From Paenibacillus sp. RC67 (lineage in GTDB: Bacteria; Bacillota; Bacilli; Paenibacillales; NBRC-103111), in NCBI RefSeq assembly GCF_030020805.1, contig NZ_CP125098.1, positions 1,468,001-1,532,000 of the forward strand: a stretch of DNA of 64,000 nucleotides. Reading direction: 5' to 3'. Positions 8,554-17,774 of the stretch are shown here, piece by piece. A program made the translations under genes and the position numbers. Within the stretch, counting starts at the first letter, position 1, and each line of letters begins with the position of its first letter. The notes under the pieces were generated by a model. It saw only the letters and a program-made list of their open reading frames with translations. It ran no database searches and was not told the origin of the DNA.

Positions 8554-9864
8554 ATGTCTAGAAAACAAGTATCTCTGTTGCTCGTTATGGCCGCACTAAC
8601 AACTTCGTTAACCGCATGCAGCGGAGGAAAAGAAGAGAGCAAGGCTGCCGATGCTCCCGCAGTTAAACCCAAATCGAATGAACCTGTAGAACTTGTTGTT
8701 GTGTCAACCAGTGGTGATTCGGAGGATAGCTTCAACGAACGATTTGGAAACGCTATCAAATCCAAATTTCCCAATTATACTATCAAATATATCCCTTCAA
8801 AAAAAGAGTATGGGATTAAAGAAATGCTGGTTGCCGGACAACAAATGGATATTTATTTTGACTCGATCAGCTTTTTAACCGGTGGTCTTATAGGCAACGG
8901 ACTTCAGTATGATATGAACGATTTGATTAAGCAGACCAAGTTCGACTTGAGTACGATGGAGCCTAGTACGGTCGATGCAATGCATAAGCTATCCGGTGGT
9001 AAAATGTACGGGATTCCCGTGTTTAACAACAATGTAGTGATGTATTACAACAAGGATATTTTCGATAAGTCCGGTGTTCCTTATCCTAAGGACGGAATGA
9101 CTTGGCCAGAGTTTACCGATTTGATGAAGAAGCTGGTCCGTAATGACGGCAACAAGCAGATTGCGGGCTATGCCTCTTCGGGAACGCATGTTTTCCGGAT
9201 GAATCAGCTGTCTTTGCCTTACGTGGATGAGAAGTCGGGGAATGCAACTATCAATAACGAGAAGTGGAGCAAGTTTATCGATACGGTGTTCCTGCAGCCT
9301 CAGGTTGCCGGGGGTTGGAATGATTTTGTCAAAGCGACCAATAAAGCCCCTTATACAAATGAGTTCTTCAAAACATATGAGGTAGCAACGTTTGCGTTGT
9401 TATCCTCCAGTATATTTATTGATAAAAACTTTGAAACGATGAACTGGGATATGGTATCGCTGCCGACGTTCCCAGACTTGCCGGGTGTAGGGTCACAGCC
9501 GTATCCGACCTATTTCAGCGTGACCACAAACAGTCAGCACAAAAATGAAGCGATGGACGTTATTACTTATTTGGCATCCGAAGAGGTTCAAGCCAAGCTG
9601 TCCAAGATGGGGGTCATGCCGGCAGTCAAAAAAGAAGAGATCAAAAAGATGTTCGGTACGGAGAGTAAGTTTAAGGATAAAAACTTAAAAGCGATTTTTT
9701 ACAACCAATTTGCTCCGATCCCTTATAAATCGATTTATGACTTAACGCTCGAATCCCCTTATACCCAAGCAGTCACCAATGCGTTAAATGGAGATATGAA
9801 TACGGCGTTACGGAGGGCGGAAGAGGAGGCTAACAAACGAATTCAGGATGCAAGAGCTAAATAA
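8554..9864 (+). CDS. ABC transporter sugar-binding lipoprotein (family 1 extracellular solute-binding protein)
   Basis: A 436-residue lipoprotein with a signal peptide and lipobox LTAC at about residues 19-22. Downstream is the usual family-1 solute-binding body, with segments such as MYGIPVFNNNVVMYYNKDIFDKSG and TWPEFTDLMKKL. It would capture an oligosaccharide at the membrane. No permease genes accompany it, so it must use a transporter encoded elsewhere or be an orphan. It is divergent from the AraC regulator and 170 bp upstream of the PL11 lyase, which suggests an oligogalacturonide- or rhamnose-containing ligand (inference). AGGGGG precedes the ATG. Confidence 0.9.
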   Translation: MSRKQVSLLLVMAALTTSLTACSGGKEESKAADAPAVKPKSNEPVELVVVSTSGDSEDSFNERFGNAIKSKFPNYTIKYIPSKKEYGIKEMLVAGQQMDIYFDSISFLTGGLIGNGLQYDMNDLIKQTKFDLSTMEPSTVDAMHKLSGGKMYGIPVFNNNVVMYYNKDIFDKSGVPYPKDGMTWPEFTDLMKKLVRNDGNKQIAGYASSGTHVFRMNQLSLPYVDEKSGNATINNEKWSKFIDTVFLQPQVAGGWNDFVKATNKAPYTNEFFKTYEVATFALLSSSIFIDKNFETMNWDMVSLPTFPDLPGVGSQPYPTYFSVTTNSQHKNEAMDVITYLASEEVQAKLSKMGVMPAVKKEEIKKMFGTESKFKDKNLKAIFYNQFAPIPYKSIYDLTLESPYTQAVTNALNGDMNTALRRAEEEANKRIQDARAK

Positions 9865-9949
9865 ATGAAATAGGGCTGCTACAGCAGCGATATTTTAATG
9901 GGGGGTGAAATGATGAGATCGATCAGCGATACATCCTGATCTAAACACG

Positions 9950-10031
9950 GCTTACGAAGTAAGTTTTTCTGACGAAAACTCTAAGTTAATGCTTATGAAG
10001 CAAGTTTTCTTTAAGAAAACTCTAAGGAGGT
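9950..10031 (+). repeat. two tandem 41-nt hairpin units ending in the ribosome binding site
   Basis: Units 9950-9990 and 9991-10031 both begin GCTTAYGAAG and contain an AGTTTT/AAAACT stem-loop followed by CTCTAAG. The second unit ends in the AGGAGG site of the lyase gene. The same architecture occurs upstream of the YfhP-like gene at 19539-19610 on the minus strand, with compensatory changes in the stem. A 5' leader element acting on translation or stability is inferred. Just upstream, at 9910-9939, is a ten-codon mini-frame behind a GGGGGTG site. Confidence 0.6.
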
Positions 10032-10037
10032 AAATTC

Positions 10038-11918
10038 ATGCTGAAAAATGTGAAACGTAGGCTGAAAAGAACAGGTACAGTATTGCTCAGCTGCGTCCTT
10101 GCAAGTTCATTTCTGCTCCCACTGCAATCGTTCGTAAGCCCACAACAGGCTTCTGCCGCTGGCGTCGCCAGACAAATGGAAAAGCTGGATCGTGGCTTGG
10201 TTGCCGTGAAGACGGGTACCGGCGTGTTCGTAAGCTGGCGATTGCTCGGTACGGAAGCAAGCAGCACTTCATTCAACTTATATCGAAACGGAACGAAGCT
10301 CAACAGCTCTCCGATTACTACTAGCACGAATTACCAGGACACCGGAGGCACCACTAGTTCGACCTATTACGTTCGTGCTGTGGTAGGAGGGGTGGAGCAA
10401 ACGGCTTCGCCTACGGTAAGCGTGTGGGGTACCAACTATTTGACGGTGCCTTTGCAGAAGCCAGCAGGGGGCACAAGTCCTGATGGAACGGCGTACACCT
10501 ACAGCGCCAATGACGCTACGGTAGCTGATTTGGATGGTGACGGTCAGTATGAAATCATTTTGAAATGGGATCCTTCCAATTCCAAGGATAATTCACAGGA
10601 TGGTTATACTGGCGAAGTGTTTGTAGATGCTTACAAATTGAACGGCACACGGCTTTGGAGAATTAGTATGGGGAATAACATTCGCGCTGGGGCACATTAT
10701 ACGCAAATTATGGCCTACGATCTGGATGGAGACGGTAAAGCCGAAGTAGCGATGAAAACAGCTGACGGTACCAAGGACGGCACCGGCGTAGTCATCGGTA
10801 GTGCAACGGCGGATTATCGCAACTCGACAGGTCGGGTATTGTCCGGTCCCGAATTTTTGACCATCTTCCGGGGGACGGATGGGAAGGCACTCGTAACGAC
10901 CAACTACGATCCTCCTCGTGGCACTGTAAGTGATTGGGGTGACAATTACGGCAACCGTGTCGACCGCTTCCTTGCTTGCATCGCTTATTTGGACGGTCAA
11001 AAACCAAGCTTAGTCATGGCTCGGGGATATTACACCCGCACAGTGCTTGTAGCCTATAACTGGCGCGGTGGCCAATTGACGAAGCTGTGGACCTTCGATT
11101 CGAATACTTCTGGCAATTCCGCTTATGCGGGCCAAGGCAACCATAACTTGAGTGTCGCGGATGTCGATGGAGATGGCAAGGATGAGATCATCTACGGCGC
11201 GATGGCTATTGACGATAATGGCGGCAAGCTCTATTCGACGGGACTAGGTCATGGAGACGCTATGCACGTAGGCGACCTAGATCCCAATCGTCCGGGCTTA
11301 GAGGTGTTCCAGGTACACGAGGATACTTCCTCTCCTTACGGATTGGAGTATCGTGATGCCAAAACAGGACAGACGATTTGGGGCGTCTACGCCGGCAAAG
11401 ACGTTGGAAGAGGGATGTCCGCCGATATCGACCCTCGTTATCCTGGCGAAGAAGTATGGGCGAATGGAGGCTTGTACACAAGCACAGGCACCAAAATAGG
11501 TACAACGCTTCCATCTTCCACGAACTTCGGCATTTGGTGGGACGGAGATTTGTCCCGAGAGCTGCTGGATGACATTCGTATTGATAAATGGAACTACACC
11601 AACTCCACTACGACGAACCTCTTGACTGCAACCGGAACGGCTTCTAACAACGGCACCAAAGCGACGCCTACGCTGCAGGCGGATCTGCTGGGCGACTGGC
11701 GCGAGGAAGTAATATGGAGAACGACAGATAGCACTGCGCTGAGAATTTATACAACTACAGATGTCACTAGCACACGACTGTACACGTTAATGCATGATCC
11801 AGTATACCGGTTGGGTGTAGCGTGGCAAAATGTTGGCTATAATCAGCCTCCGCATACGAGCTATTTCCTCGGTACCGGTATGAGTACTCCGGCGCAGCCG
11901 AATATGTATACCCCTTAA
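10038..11918 (+). CDS. yesW: secreted rhamnogalacturonan lyase (polysaccharide lyase family 11)
   Basis: A 626-residue secreted enzyme. Residues 1-40 are a Sec signal peptide with a likely AxA site before GVARQMEKLDRG. An N-terminal fibronectin-like sandwich (about 45-135) is followed by an eight-bladed propeller containing repeated calcium-binding motifs such as DLDGDGQYE, DLDGDGKAE and DVDGDGKDE. This order and length match Bacillus YesW/YesX. The family cleaves the rhamnogalacturonan I backbone of pectin by beta-elimination outside the cell. AGGAGG precedes the ATG at optimal spacing and forms part of a tandem leader repeat. The neighbouring AraC regulator and binding lipoprotein complete a small pectin-use locus. 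Confidence 0.93.
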   Translation: MLKNVKRRLKRTGTVLLSCVLASSFLLPLQSFVSPQQASAAGVARQMEKLDRGLVAVKTGTGVFVSWRLLGTEASSTSFNLYRNGTKLNSSPITTSTNYQDTGGTTSSTYYVRAVVGGVEQTASPTVSVWGTNYLTVPLQKPAGGTSPDGTAYTYSANDATVADLDGDGQYEIILKWDPSNSKDNSQDGYTGEVFVDAYKLNGTRLWRISMGNNIRAGAHYTQIMAYDLDGDGKAEVAMKTADGTKDGTGVVIGSATADYRNSTGRVLSGPEFLTIFRGTDGKALVTTNYDPPRGTVSDWGDNYGNRVDRFLACIAYLDGQKPSLVMARGYYTRTVLVAYNWRGGQLTKLWTFDSNTSGNSAYAGQGNHNLSVADVDGDGKDEIIYGAMAIDDNGGKLYSTGLGHGDAMHVGDLDPNRPGLEVFQVHEDTSSPYGLEYRDAKTGQTIWGVYAGKDVGRGMSADIDPRYPGEEVWANGGLYTSTGTKIGTTLPSSTNFGIWWDGDLSRELLDDIRIDKWNYTNSTTTNLLTATGTASNNGTKATPTLQADLLGDWREEVIWRTTDSTALRIYTTTDVTSTRLYTLMHDPVYRLGVAWQNVGYNQPPHTSYFLGTGMSTPAQPNMYTP

Positions 11919-12102
11919 CTTAATAACCGTTAATAAAAAGTGCGAATTTGGCGATGATACTGCCGAGTTCGTGCTTTTTCTTTTTGTATATAAATGTGTT
12001 TGTTTGTGTTTAGTTGTATTTTGTGTTGACTAATTGTAAATTCTTAATACAATAAAAGAGCAGGGAAGTTTGGAAAAAACTATCGGGTTAGGGGAGAGGA
12101 AC

Positions 12103-12936
12103 ATGAGCGAGCAAAATTTAAGTCCTATCAAAAGGGTCATTGTGATCGGTTGGGACGGTGCAGGCAGCTTTGTTCAGCATACTTCAACGCCTTATTTGGA
12201 TCAATGGATGAAGCGAGGGGCTTCAACCTTACGGGCGCAGACCGTATCACCGACGATTAGCGCACAATGTTGGGGATCGCTGCTGCATGGAGTGAGTCCG
12301 GATAAGCATATGCTGAATAATGATATAGCGGCCGACCAGCGGTATCCTGATGATTCGCCATACCCATCCTTTTTCAAATTGGCCCATGAGGCTTATCCGG
12401 GGCGCAAATTAGCGGCCTTTACATGCTGGCAACCGATTATGGACGGGATTATTGAAGAAGGTATCGGAGTACATAAAGTGTCCTTGCCCGATGTTGAGCT
12501 GGGAGAGGCAGTAGCCGAATATATAAGAAACAACCAGGATTTATATTTGTTATTTGTGCAGTTCGATTATCCGGATTATGCCGGTCACAAGTTTGGCTTT
12601 GGCACACCGGATTACCTGGAGGCCATTACGGAAACAGATCGGTTTAGCGGAAAAATATTCGACGCGATGGAAGAAGCCGGTTGGCTTGACGATAGCCTCG
12701 TTATTATTACGACGGATCACGGCGGAGGTGGCCTGAATCCTAAAGGGCATGGCAGCGATGAACCACTGGATAAGACGGTATTTTGGACTTGCGCAGGTCC
12801 AGGGATTGAGGCAGGTTCCGAGGCCCCAGAGGAGCTTGGACTTTTGGATACGGCAGCAGTTGCATGCCGAGCAATGGGTATAACCCCTCCTGTGGAGTGG
12901 GAGGCACGAGTGCCTGAAGGATGGTTTACAGCTTGA
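12103..12936 (+). CDS. alkaline-phosphatase-superfamily (phosphodiesterase/nucleotide pyrophosphatase-like) protein
   Basis: A 277-residue protein of the metal-dependent phosphatase superfamily. The features are VIGWDGAG at the start (first metal aspartate), the nucleophile region around TVSPTISAQCW, and TTDHGGGG plus HGSDEP late in the protein, which supply further metal ligands. There is no signal peptide, so it appears cytosolic. The substrate is unknown. The ATG at 12103 follows GGGGAGAGG; an upstream TTG at 12070 is possible but weaker. A shared terminator separates it from the convergent aldose epimerase gene. Confidence 0.8.
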   Translation: MSEQNLSPIKRVIVIGWDGAGSFVQHTSTPYLDQWMKRGASTLRAQTVSPTISAQCWGSLLHGVSPDKHMLNNDIAADQRYPDDSPYPSFFKLAHEAYPGRKLAAFTCWQPIMDGIIEEGIGVHKVSLPDVELGEAVAEYIRNNQDLYLLFVQFDYPDYAGHKFGFGTPDYLEAITETDRFSGKIFDAMEEAGWLDDSLVIITTDHGGGGLNPKGHGSDEPLDKTVFWTCAGPGIEAGSEAPEELGLLDTAAVACRAMGITPPVEWEARVPEGWFTA

Positions 12937-12980
12937 TCATAAATGGAGCGAATACTAAGCTCAGATTATTGAGTTAAAAA

Positions 12981-13028
12981 AAGAGACTGTACCGCGAGCA
13001 GCAATTTGCTTCCGGTTACAGTCTCTTT
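12981..13028. terminator. bidirectional terminator
   Basis: AAGAGACTGT (12981-12990) followed by ACCG pairs with CGGT and ACAGTCTCTT (to 13028), with an 18-base loop. A-rich sequence precedes it, and it lies between convergent genes. Confidence 0.85.
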
Positions 13029-13032
13029 ATCG

Positions 13033-13980
13033 TTATTTATATACTACATCAAGGATGACTTCAAGCTCCAATGCTGCTCCTGGATCGATTCCGAGTAAGC
13101 CTGTAACTTCTGCAGGCTGGTCGATATTCGGAGCGTTGGTGACCCAAGTGTAAGGCTCAAGGCAGATGAAATCATGTGCTTCGCCCTTGGTGTAAATGAC
13201 CCATTGCTTGAACAGCTTGGAGCCGCTGTAACGAATCTCAACATTTTCCTTGGACAGTACGGCCAGACACGGATGGTCGCCGATTTGGAACACAGTGTCC
13301 AGATTATGGCCCTTCAGAGTCACGCCTTCAAGGAGGGTTTCGTATTGACCGAGCGGAACGATATCCCCAGTTGGTAGGTTCGCTTCATCAAGCTGCCAAA
13401 TACCGCTGACAGGCAGCGTTAGCTTCCAGTTCTCCGGCTCGCCGTCCAACAGAAACCAAGTATGAAGTCCGTAGCCGAAAGGAGCAGGTGTAGTTCCTTT
13501 ATTCAGAACCTTCAATTGCTGGCTTAGACGGCTGCCCTCCAACACATAAGTGACTTCCAGCTCCAACGGATGAGGATATTGACGTTGAACGTTAGCATCG
13601 TCTGCAAGATGGATAGCAGAGGTAATGAATACCTTGCCGTCTTGTTCGCCTGAGGCAGTAACGGTCCAAGATTGGCTGCGCAGCATACCGTGAATATGGT
13701 TGCCAGTGGCATGATTCACATCGAATTGATACGATTGTCCGTTAAATTGAAAACGGCCTTCTTGAATCCGGTTCGGTGGCATCAGGATCGGTGTGCCGAA
13801 TTGAACCGGCTGCTGCTCCATTTCGCCAGGGGAGGCGGGTACCCGAAGCATTTCACGCTCCAGCGTTTTATCCCAAATGCTGTAAACATTGTTGCCGAGT
13901 GCAGGGCAGATCGATACGATCAGCTTATCGTTCTCAAGGGTGTAGGCAGGTGTTCCCTGCCAGTCTATTTGCTTGATCAT
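13033..13980 (-). CDS. aldose 1-epimerase family protein
   Basis: A 315-residue GalM-like protein, a beta-sandwich mutarotase that interconverts sugar anomers. The conserved histidines can be seen in HATGNHIHGML (about residues 89-99) and FGYGLHTWF (about 168-176), and FICLEPYTWVTNAPN carries the conserved glutamate near the end. AAGGAG is about eleven bases before the ATG. It is a single gene, convergent with the phosphatase-like gene. Close relatives may act on sugar 6-phosphates, so the substrate is left open. Confidence 0.85.
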   Translation of the reverse strand: MIKQIDWQGTPAYTLENDKLIVSICPALGNNVYSIWDKTLEREMLRVPASPGEMEQQPVQFGTPILMPPNRIQEGRFQFNGQSYQFDVNHATGNHIHGMLRSQSWTVTASGEQDGKVFITSAIHLADDANVQRQYPHPLELEVTYVLEGSRLSQQLKVLNKGTTPAPFGYGLHTWFLLDGEPENWKLTLPVSGIWQLDEANLPTGDIVPLGQYETLLEGVTLKGHNLDTVFQIGDHPCLAVLSKENVEIRYSGSKLFKQWVIYTKGEAHDFICLEPYTWVTNAPNIDQPAEVTGLLGIDPGAALELEVILDVVYK

Positions 13981-14164
13981 GAGAAAAAAGTCTCCTTTTC
14001 CGTGTAAGAATGAACGGTAGTATGTAAGGTGCTTAGCTCTTCCGCTTTATTGTATCAAAGCAGGCTCTGTCTGTCATGATGAAAAACAAGAGTTAAGCGA
14101 GAATCAATTGAGAGCGGCCTCAGCACTAAACCGCTGAGGCCGCTCTGTATTCAATCTTCCGCCA

Positions 14165-15136
14165 TCAAGTGCCAAAATCGAAATTAGGATAAACGTACTG
14201 CGATTTGGACGGCTCGGCTTTGGCAATTTTCTCAACCTTGAGCACCATAATATCCATGTCGTTGAATTTTGTTTTTTGAATGGTGCCAGTGACAGTAACC
14301 CAGGCATCGTCGGCGAACGTGCTGGCCCTGTCATATTCAACTAACACACCGAATGGCGCCGCATCGGCGGAGCAGCATTGGATGGAGAAGCGGCCGACGA
14401 CGAACTGGTTGTCTTTCATATCCTCCTGCCGGTAGACGAATCCGGTGAGCTCCATCTTTTTACCTATAAATCGATCTATGTATAAATCTACCGTTGTTAA
14501 TGTCTCAAGAAATAGATCTTCCTTTACCTTGATTATGTCGGACTTATAGATTTGTTTGGCGTACTTGGCATAGTGTTCGGTAAATTTATCCGAAGGGAAC
14601 ATTTCATCCAAATTGGTTGAGGACGCCGCTTCGGTTTTGGGGCTTGCCGGTGTTGATGGTATTGTAGCCCCGGATGCTCCCGAGCCAGATGAAGGCGAAG
14701 GGGGCAGTGAAGCGGGAGGATTAGGCACCGCGCTGACGGCCTCTTTTTTTACACTGCTGGAGCTGCTTAAATTCATGCCTTTTTTAGCTGCAAGACTGCT
14801 TCCCATGGACGTATCCGGCAGCAGGAAGCCAAACAATAACGGAACGACGAATAATCCGTAGATGACCGTATTTTTGAGCAGAGATGAAGAGGGGGTGTGG
14901 TCGTGATCACAATCGCATTCGGCGGCTGTCCCCCAAAAGGAGCGGATTCCCAGGTACACTTGATAGACGGCAATGGCATACAGTCCGAATGCAGACCATT
15001 TAACATAATCGATCATCCGTGGAGCGATATAGAACAGGATGTTATCCGTTTTGACCAGGTACACAATATACATGGCGAATCCAAAGAGGATCGCGGATTT
15101 TATTAGGTGATGAAGGCTTAATATTCGCGGACTCAC
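14165..15136 (-). CDS. ycgQ: TIGR03943/DUF1980 family membrane protein (YcgQ-like)
   Basis: About 323 residues. Two to three N-terminal membrane helices are followed by a low-complexity Pro/Ser linker (near residues 115-170) and a C-terminal soluble domain (about 185-320) with an OB-like region around IDRFIGKKMELTGFVYR and FSIQCCSADA. This matches the DUF1980 partner of the YraQ-type permease, as in Bacillus ycgQ-ycgR. GTG at 15136 is preferred because AAAGGAG is eight to ten bases upstream; it falls 15 bp after the permease stop codon. The pair is thought to form a two-part membrane complex with a role in metal handling, but no transport substrate is established here. Confidence 0.78.
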   Translation of the reverse strand: MSPRILSLHHLIKSAILFGFAMYIVYLVKTDNILFYIAPRMIDYVKWSAFGLYAIAVYQVYLGIRSFWGTAAECDCDHDHTPSSSLLKNTVIYGLFVVPLLFGFLLPDTSMGSSLAAKKGMNLSSSSSVKKEAVSAVPNPPASLPPSPSSGSGASGATIPSTPASPKTEAASSTNLDEMFPSDKFTEHYAKYAKQIYKSDIIKVKEDLFLETLTTVDLYIDRFIGKKMELTGFVYRQEDMKDNQFVVGRFSIQCCSADAAPFGVLVEYDRASTFADDAWVTVTGTIQKTKFNDMDIMVLKVEKIAKAEPSKSQYVYPNFDFGT

Positions 15137-15150
15137 AGGGTCACGCTCCT

Positions 15151-16269
15151 TTATGTCAAAAATATTCGTTCGAACAGAATCGAGCATACAAATACAACAA
15201 GGATGATCAATAACGATAATTTCAGTACGAACTTGGTTTTAAAAGCAGATAGCAGCATCAGTGTGCTTTTAATATCCAGCATCGGTCCAAACACAAGGAA
15301 AGTTAGCAGCGATCCTGTAGAGAAAGTAGATGTGAAAGAGGATGCAACAAAAGCATCCGATGTCGAGCAGAGCGATAGGATGAAGCCAAGAGCCATCATA
15401 AACAAATGGGATTGGATATCGCCCTGCCCTATCGACACGAGGCTTTCACGCGATACGACGGTTTGTATCGCCGCGGTAATCATAGCTCCAAAAATTAAAT
15501 ATTTTCCCATATCAAAAAACTCGTCCGATGCGTGACCTAACACTCCTAAGAAACGACCTGTGACACCTGTACGGGAATGAGTATGAGCATGATGATCGTG
15601 TGTGCCGCCTTCGTGAGCATGATGATGGTCCTGATGCTTGTGATCATGGTCATGGTGGTGAGAGTGATGGTGATTATTTTCGTGTGAATGATGCCCGTGG
15701 CTAGCGGCTGAAGCCGGCAAAGAGCCGCGCAGCGGATCCGCTTTGAAAAACTTGTACACGATCAGACCAAGAGCAAGTGCTACGATGAACGCAAGCCCCA
15801 TACGGGAATAAGCGATTTCTGGACGGCTGCGAAAGGCCATATACGTAGAGGCATAGACGACGGGATTAATGATCGGACCGACCAGAATAAAAACGACGGC
15901 TACATAGACGGGCATGCCCTTTTTCATCAGCCTTCGAATCACGGGGATCATCCCACATTCGCATAATGGAAATATGATGCCGACGACACAAGCAAATAAA
16001 ATGCCGAGGACTGGATTTTTCGGAACAAGGCGACGAATTGTTTGCTCAGAGACGAACGTTTGGAGCAGAGCGGAGACAAGTACGCCAAGCAGGACAAAGG
16101 GAAATGCCTCTAGAATGATGCTTAAAAATAATGTTTTGAAGCTTTGCATCGCAGGGCTGCTAAGAAAGCTGAGATCCAGCGTCTGCTTTTGGGTGTAAAT
16201 AAGCAAAAGCATGATAACGCATAGAAGGGCAAGTATATTGGTGCCCCAGCGCATGAGCGTAGTTTGCAA
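15151..16269 (-). CDS. ycgR: DUF318/YraQ-type permease with histidine-rich loop (YcgR-like)
   Basis: About 372 residues and eight hydrophobic helices, with the paired motifs PLCECGMIPVIRRL and LGFILSLCSTSDAF typical of the UPF0718/YraQ permease family. A cytoplasmic-type loop near residues 188-230 contains more than 20 histidines and looks like a divalent-metal binding patch. The start appears to be TTG at 16269, preceded by AGGGAG; an ATG at 16254 has worse spacing. It is the first gene of a two-gene operon with the DUF1980 gene. A Zur-box-like sequence sits just upstream, so zinc-responsive control is likely (inference). Confidence 0.8.
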   Translation of the reverse strand: MQTTLMRWGTNILALLCVIMLLLIYTQKQTLDLSFLSSPAMQSFKTLFLSIILEAFPFVLLGVLVSALLQTFVSEQTIRRLVPKNPVLGILFACVVGIIFPLCECGMIPVIRRLMKKGMPVYVAVVFILVGPIINPVVYASTYMAFRSRPEIAYSRMGLAFIVALALGLIVYKFFKADPLRGSLPASAASHGHHSHENNHHHSHHHDHDHKHQDHHHAHEGGTHDHHAHTHSRTGVTGRFLGVLGHASDEFFDMGKYLIFGAMITAAIQTVVSRESLVSIGQGDIQSHLFMMALGFILSLCSTSDAFVASSFTSTFSTGSLLTFLVFGPMLDIKSTLMLLSAFKTKFVLKLSLLIILVVFVCSILFERIFLT

Positions 16270-16291
16270 TGGACATTTCTCCCTTTCTAAT

Positions 16292-16306
16292 TCGTAATTA
16301 TTATTA
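16292..16306. promoter_or_regulatory. Zur-box-like operator
   Basis: TCGTAATTATTATTA matches 12 of 14 defined positions of the Bacillus Zur box TCGTAATNATTACGA. It lies between a TATAAT-like -10 (about 16307-16314 on the minus strand) and the ribosome site of the His-rich permease gene, a usual place for repressor binding. Confidence 0.5.
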
Positions 16307-16389
16307 TTATATAATATGCTGGACGGGCGGTATATAGGACAGGCGAAATACAAATTTTTCAAAAGAAATTAATGTACAAAGGGGGAGGA

Positions 16390-16418
16390 TTGACACCGGA
16401 GGATCGTTTGTTTATGAT
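16390..16418 (+). promoter_or_regulatory. sigma-A type promoter of the trpS leader
   Basis: TTGACA (16390-16395), a 17-bp spacer and TATGAT (16413-16418) make a near-consensus promoter, placed just upstream of the T-box leader. Confidence 0.75.
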
Positions 16419-16427
16419 AACAAGAAG

Positions 16428-16742
16428 CAAACTGCACATTATAACAAGTATAAGCAATGACAGGAGCAAGTAGACGACAACGAGTCTTTCAGAGAGCCGG
16501 TGGGTGCTGTGAATCGGTAGATAGGTGGCGTTGAATGGGTCCTGGAGCTGATAGTTGAACGATTAGGCGCACAATAGCACAAGCTGTGTAGGCTTGCAGC
16601 AGCCCTGGTCCTAGGCTGGTCCGGTTACTCTCCGTTACAAGAGCTTAAGGCTTAACTGATACGATACGTGCATACGTGTCGAAGTTAGGCAAATTAGGGT
16701 GGCACCACGGTCCTTCGTCCCTTGCGACGGGAGGGCCTTTTT
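16428..16742 (+). promoter_or_regulatory. T-box leader (tryptophan) of trpS
   Basis: A leader of about 315 nt with the T-box sequence AGGGTGGCACCACGG at 16696-16710. It is followed by a terminator stem (GGTCCTTCGTCCC pairing with GACGGGAGGGCC) and a T run ending near 16742. A probable specifier loop GAATGGG holds a TGG codon at 16536-16538, matching tryptophan. Binding of uncharged tRNA-Trp should favour the antiterminator and raise trpS expression. The specifier position is read from loop context rather than from a folded model. Confidence 0.9.
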
Positions 16743-16787
16743 TGCGTGGAAAATTGAAAATAGAACGATTCCAAGGAGGAATTCATC

Positions 16788-17771
16788 ATGAAAAGAGTAT
16801 TATCTGGCATGCAGCCAAGCGGCCTACCGACTCTCGGAAACTATATCGGAGCGATGAAAAATTATGTGGAGCTTCAGCATACGCACGACTGCTACTTTAT
16901 GGTAGTAGATTTGCATGCGGTGACGGTACCCCAAGATCCAGCGGCGCTCCGCGAGCAAACGGAAGCAGTAGCTGCACTATATATCGCGGCAGGCCTCGAT
17001 CCAGCCAAAGCGACCGTCTTCTTGCAATCGCAGGTTCACCAGCACGCAGAGCTCGGATGGTTGATGACTACTTTAACGTATATGGGTGAGTTGGAAAGAA
17101 TGACTCAATTCAAGGATAAAGCGGAGGGAAAAGAATCCGTAGGAGCGGGCTTGTTTACTTATCCTTCCCTGATGGCTGCAGATATTTTGCTGTACAATGC
17201 CGATCTGGTACCAGTAGGTGACGATCAGAAGCAGCATTTGGAGCTGACGCGTGATTTGGCACACCGCTTCAATCAACGTTTTGGCGACACATTCACCATT
17301 CCGGATCCTTACATTCCGAAGGTTGGAGCACGGATCATGTCACTGGACGATGCCTCCAAGAAAATGAGTAAAAGCAGCACGAACCAAGGCAGCTTTATCG
17401 CTATGCTCGATGCGCCGGATGTCATTCGCAAAAAAATAAGCCGAGCCGTTACCGACTCGGGTCGTGAAGTGAAATTTGATCCTCAGAACAAGCCTGAGGT
17501 TAGTAACCTGATGAGTATTTATGCTCAATGCTCCGATAAATCCATTGCGGATATCGAAGCTCAATACGAAGGCCAAGGCTACGGACCGTTCAAAAAAGAG
17601 CTGGCCGAACAGGTTGTCGCTCATCTTGAGCCGATTCAGCAAAGATATTACGACATTCGTAAGTCAGGAGAAATTCGTAACATTTTACGCCAAGGAGCTG
17701 AGCGTGCCTCAGTGGAAGCGGAGAAAATCTTGAATACCGTCAAAGAAAAAATGGGTTTCATTCTCCGATAA
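16788..17771 (+). CDS. trpS: tryptophanyl-tRNA synthetase
   Basis: A 327-residue class I synthetase that charges tRNA-Trp. The HIGH-like signature is PTLGNYIGA near residues 13-21, and the KMSKS motif is intact (KKMSKSSTNQ near 192-201). VGDDQKQHLELTRDLA is typical of bacterial TrpRS. The length is normal. AAGGAGG precedes the ATG. Expression is controlled by the upstream T-box. Confidence 0.97.
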   Translation: MKRVLSGMQPSGLPTLGNYIGAMKNYVELQHTHDCYFMVVDLHAVTVPQDPAALREQTEAVAALYIAAGLDPAKATVFLQSQVHQHAELGWLMTTLTYMGELERMTQFKDKAEGKESVGAGLFTYPSLMAADILLYNADLVPVGDDQKQHLELTRDLAHRFNQRFGDTFTIPDPYIPKVGARIMSLDDASKKMSKSSTNQGSFIAMLDAPDVIRKKISRAVTDSGREVKFDPQNKPEVSNLMSIYAQCSDKSIADIEAQYEGQGYGPFKKELAEQVVAHLEPIQQRYYDIRKSGEIRNILRQGAERASVEAEKILNTVKEKMGFILR

Positions 17772-17774
17772 TCT

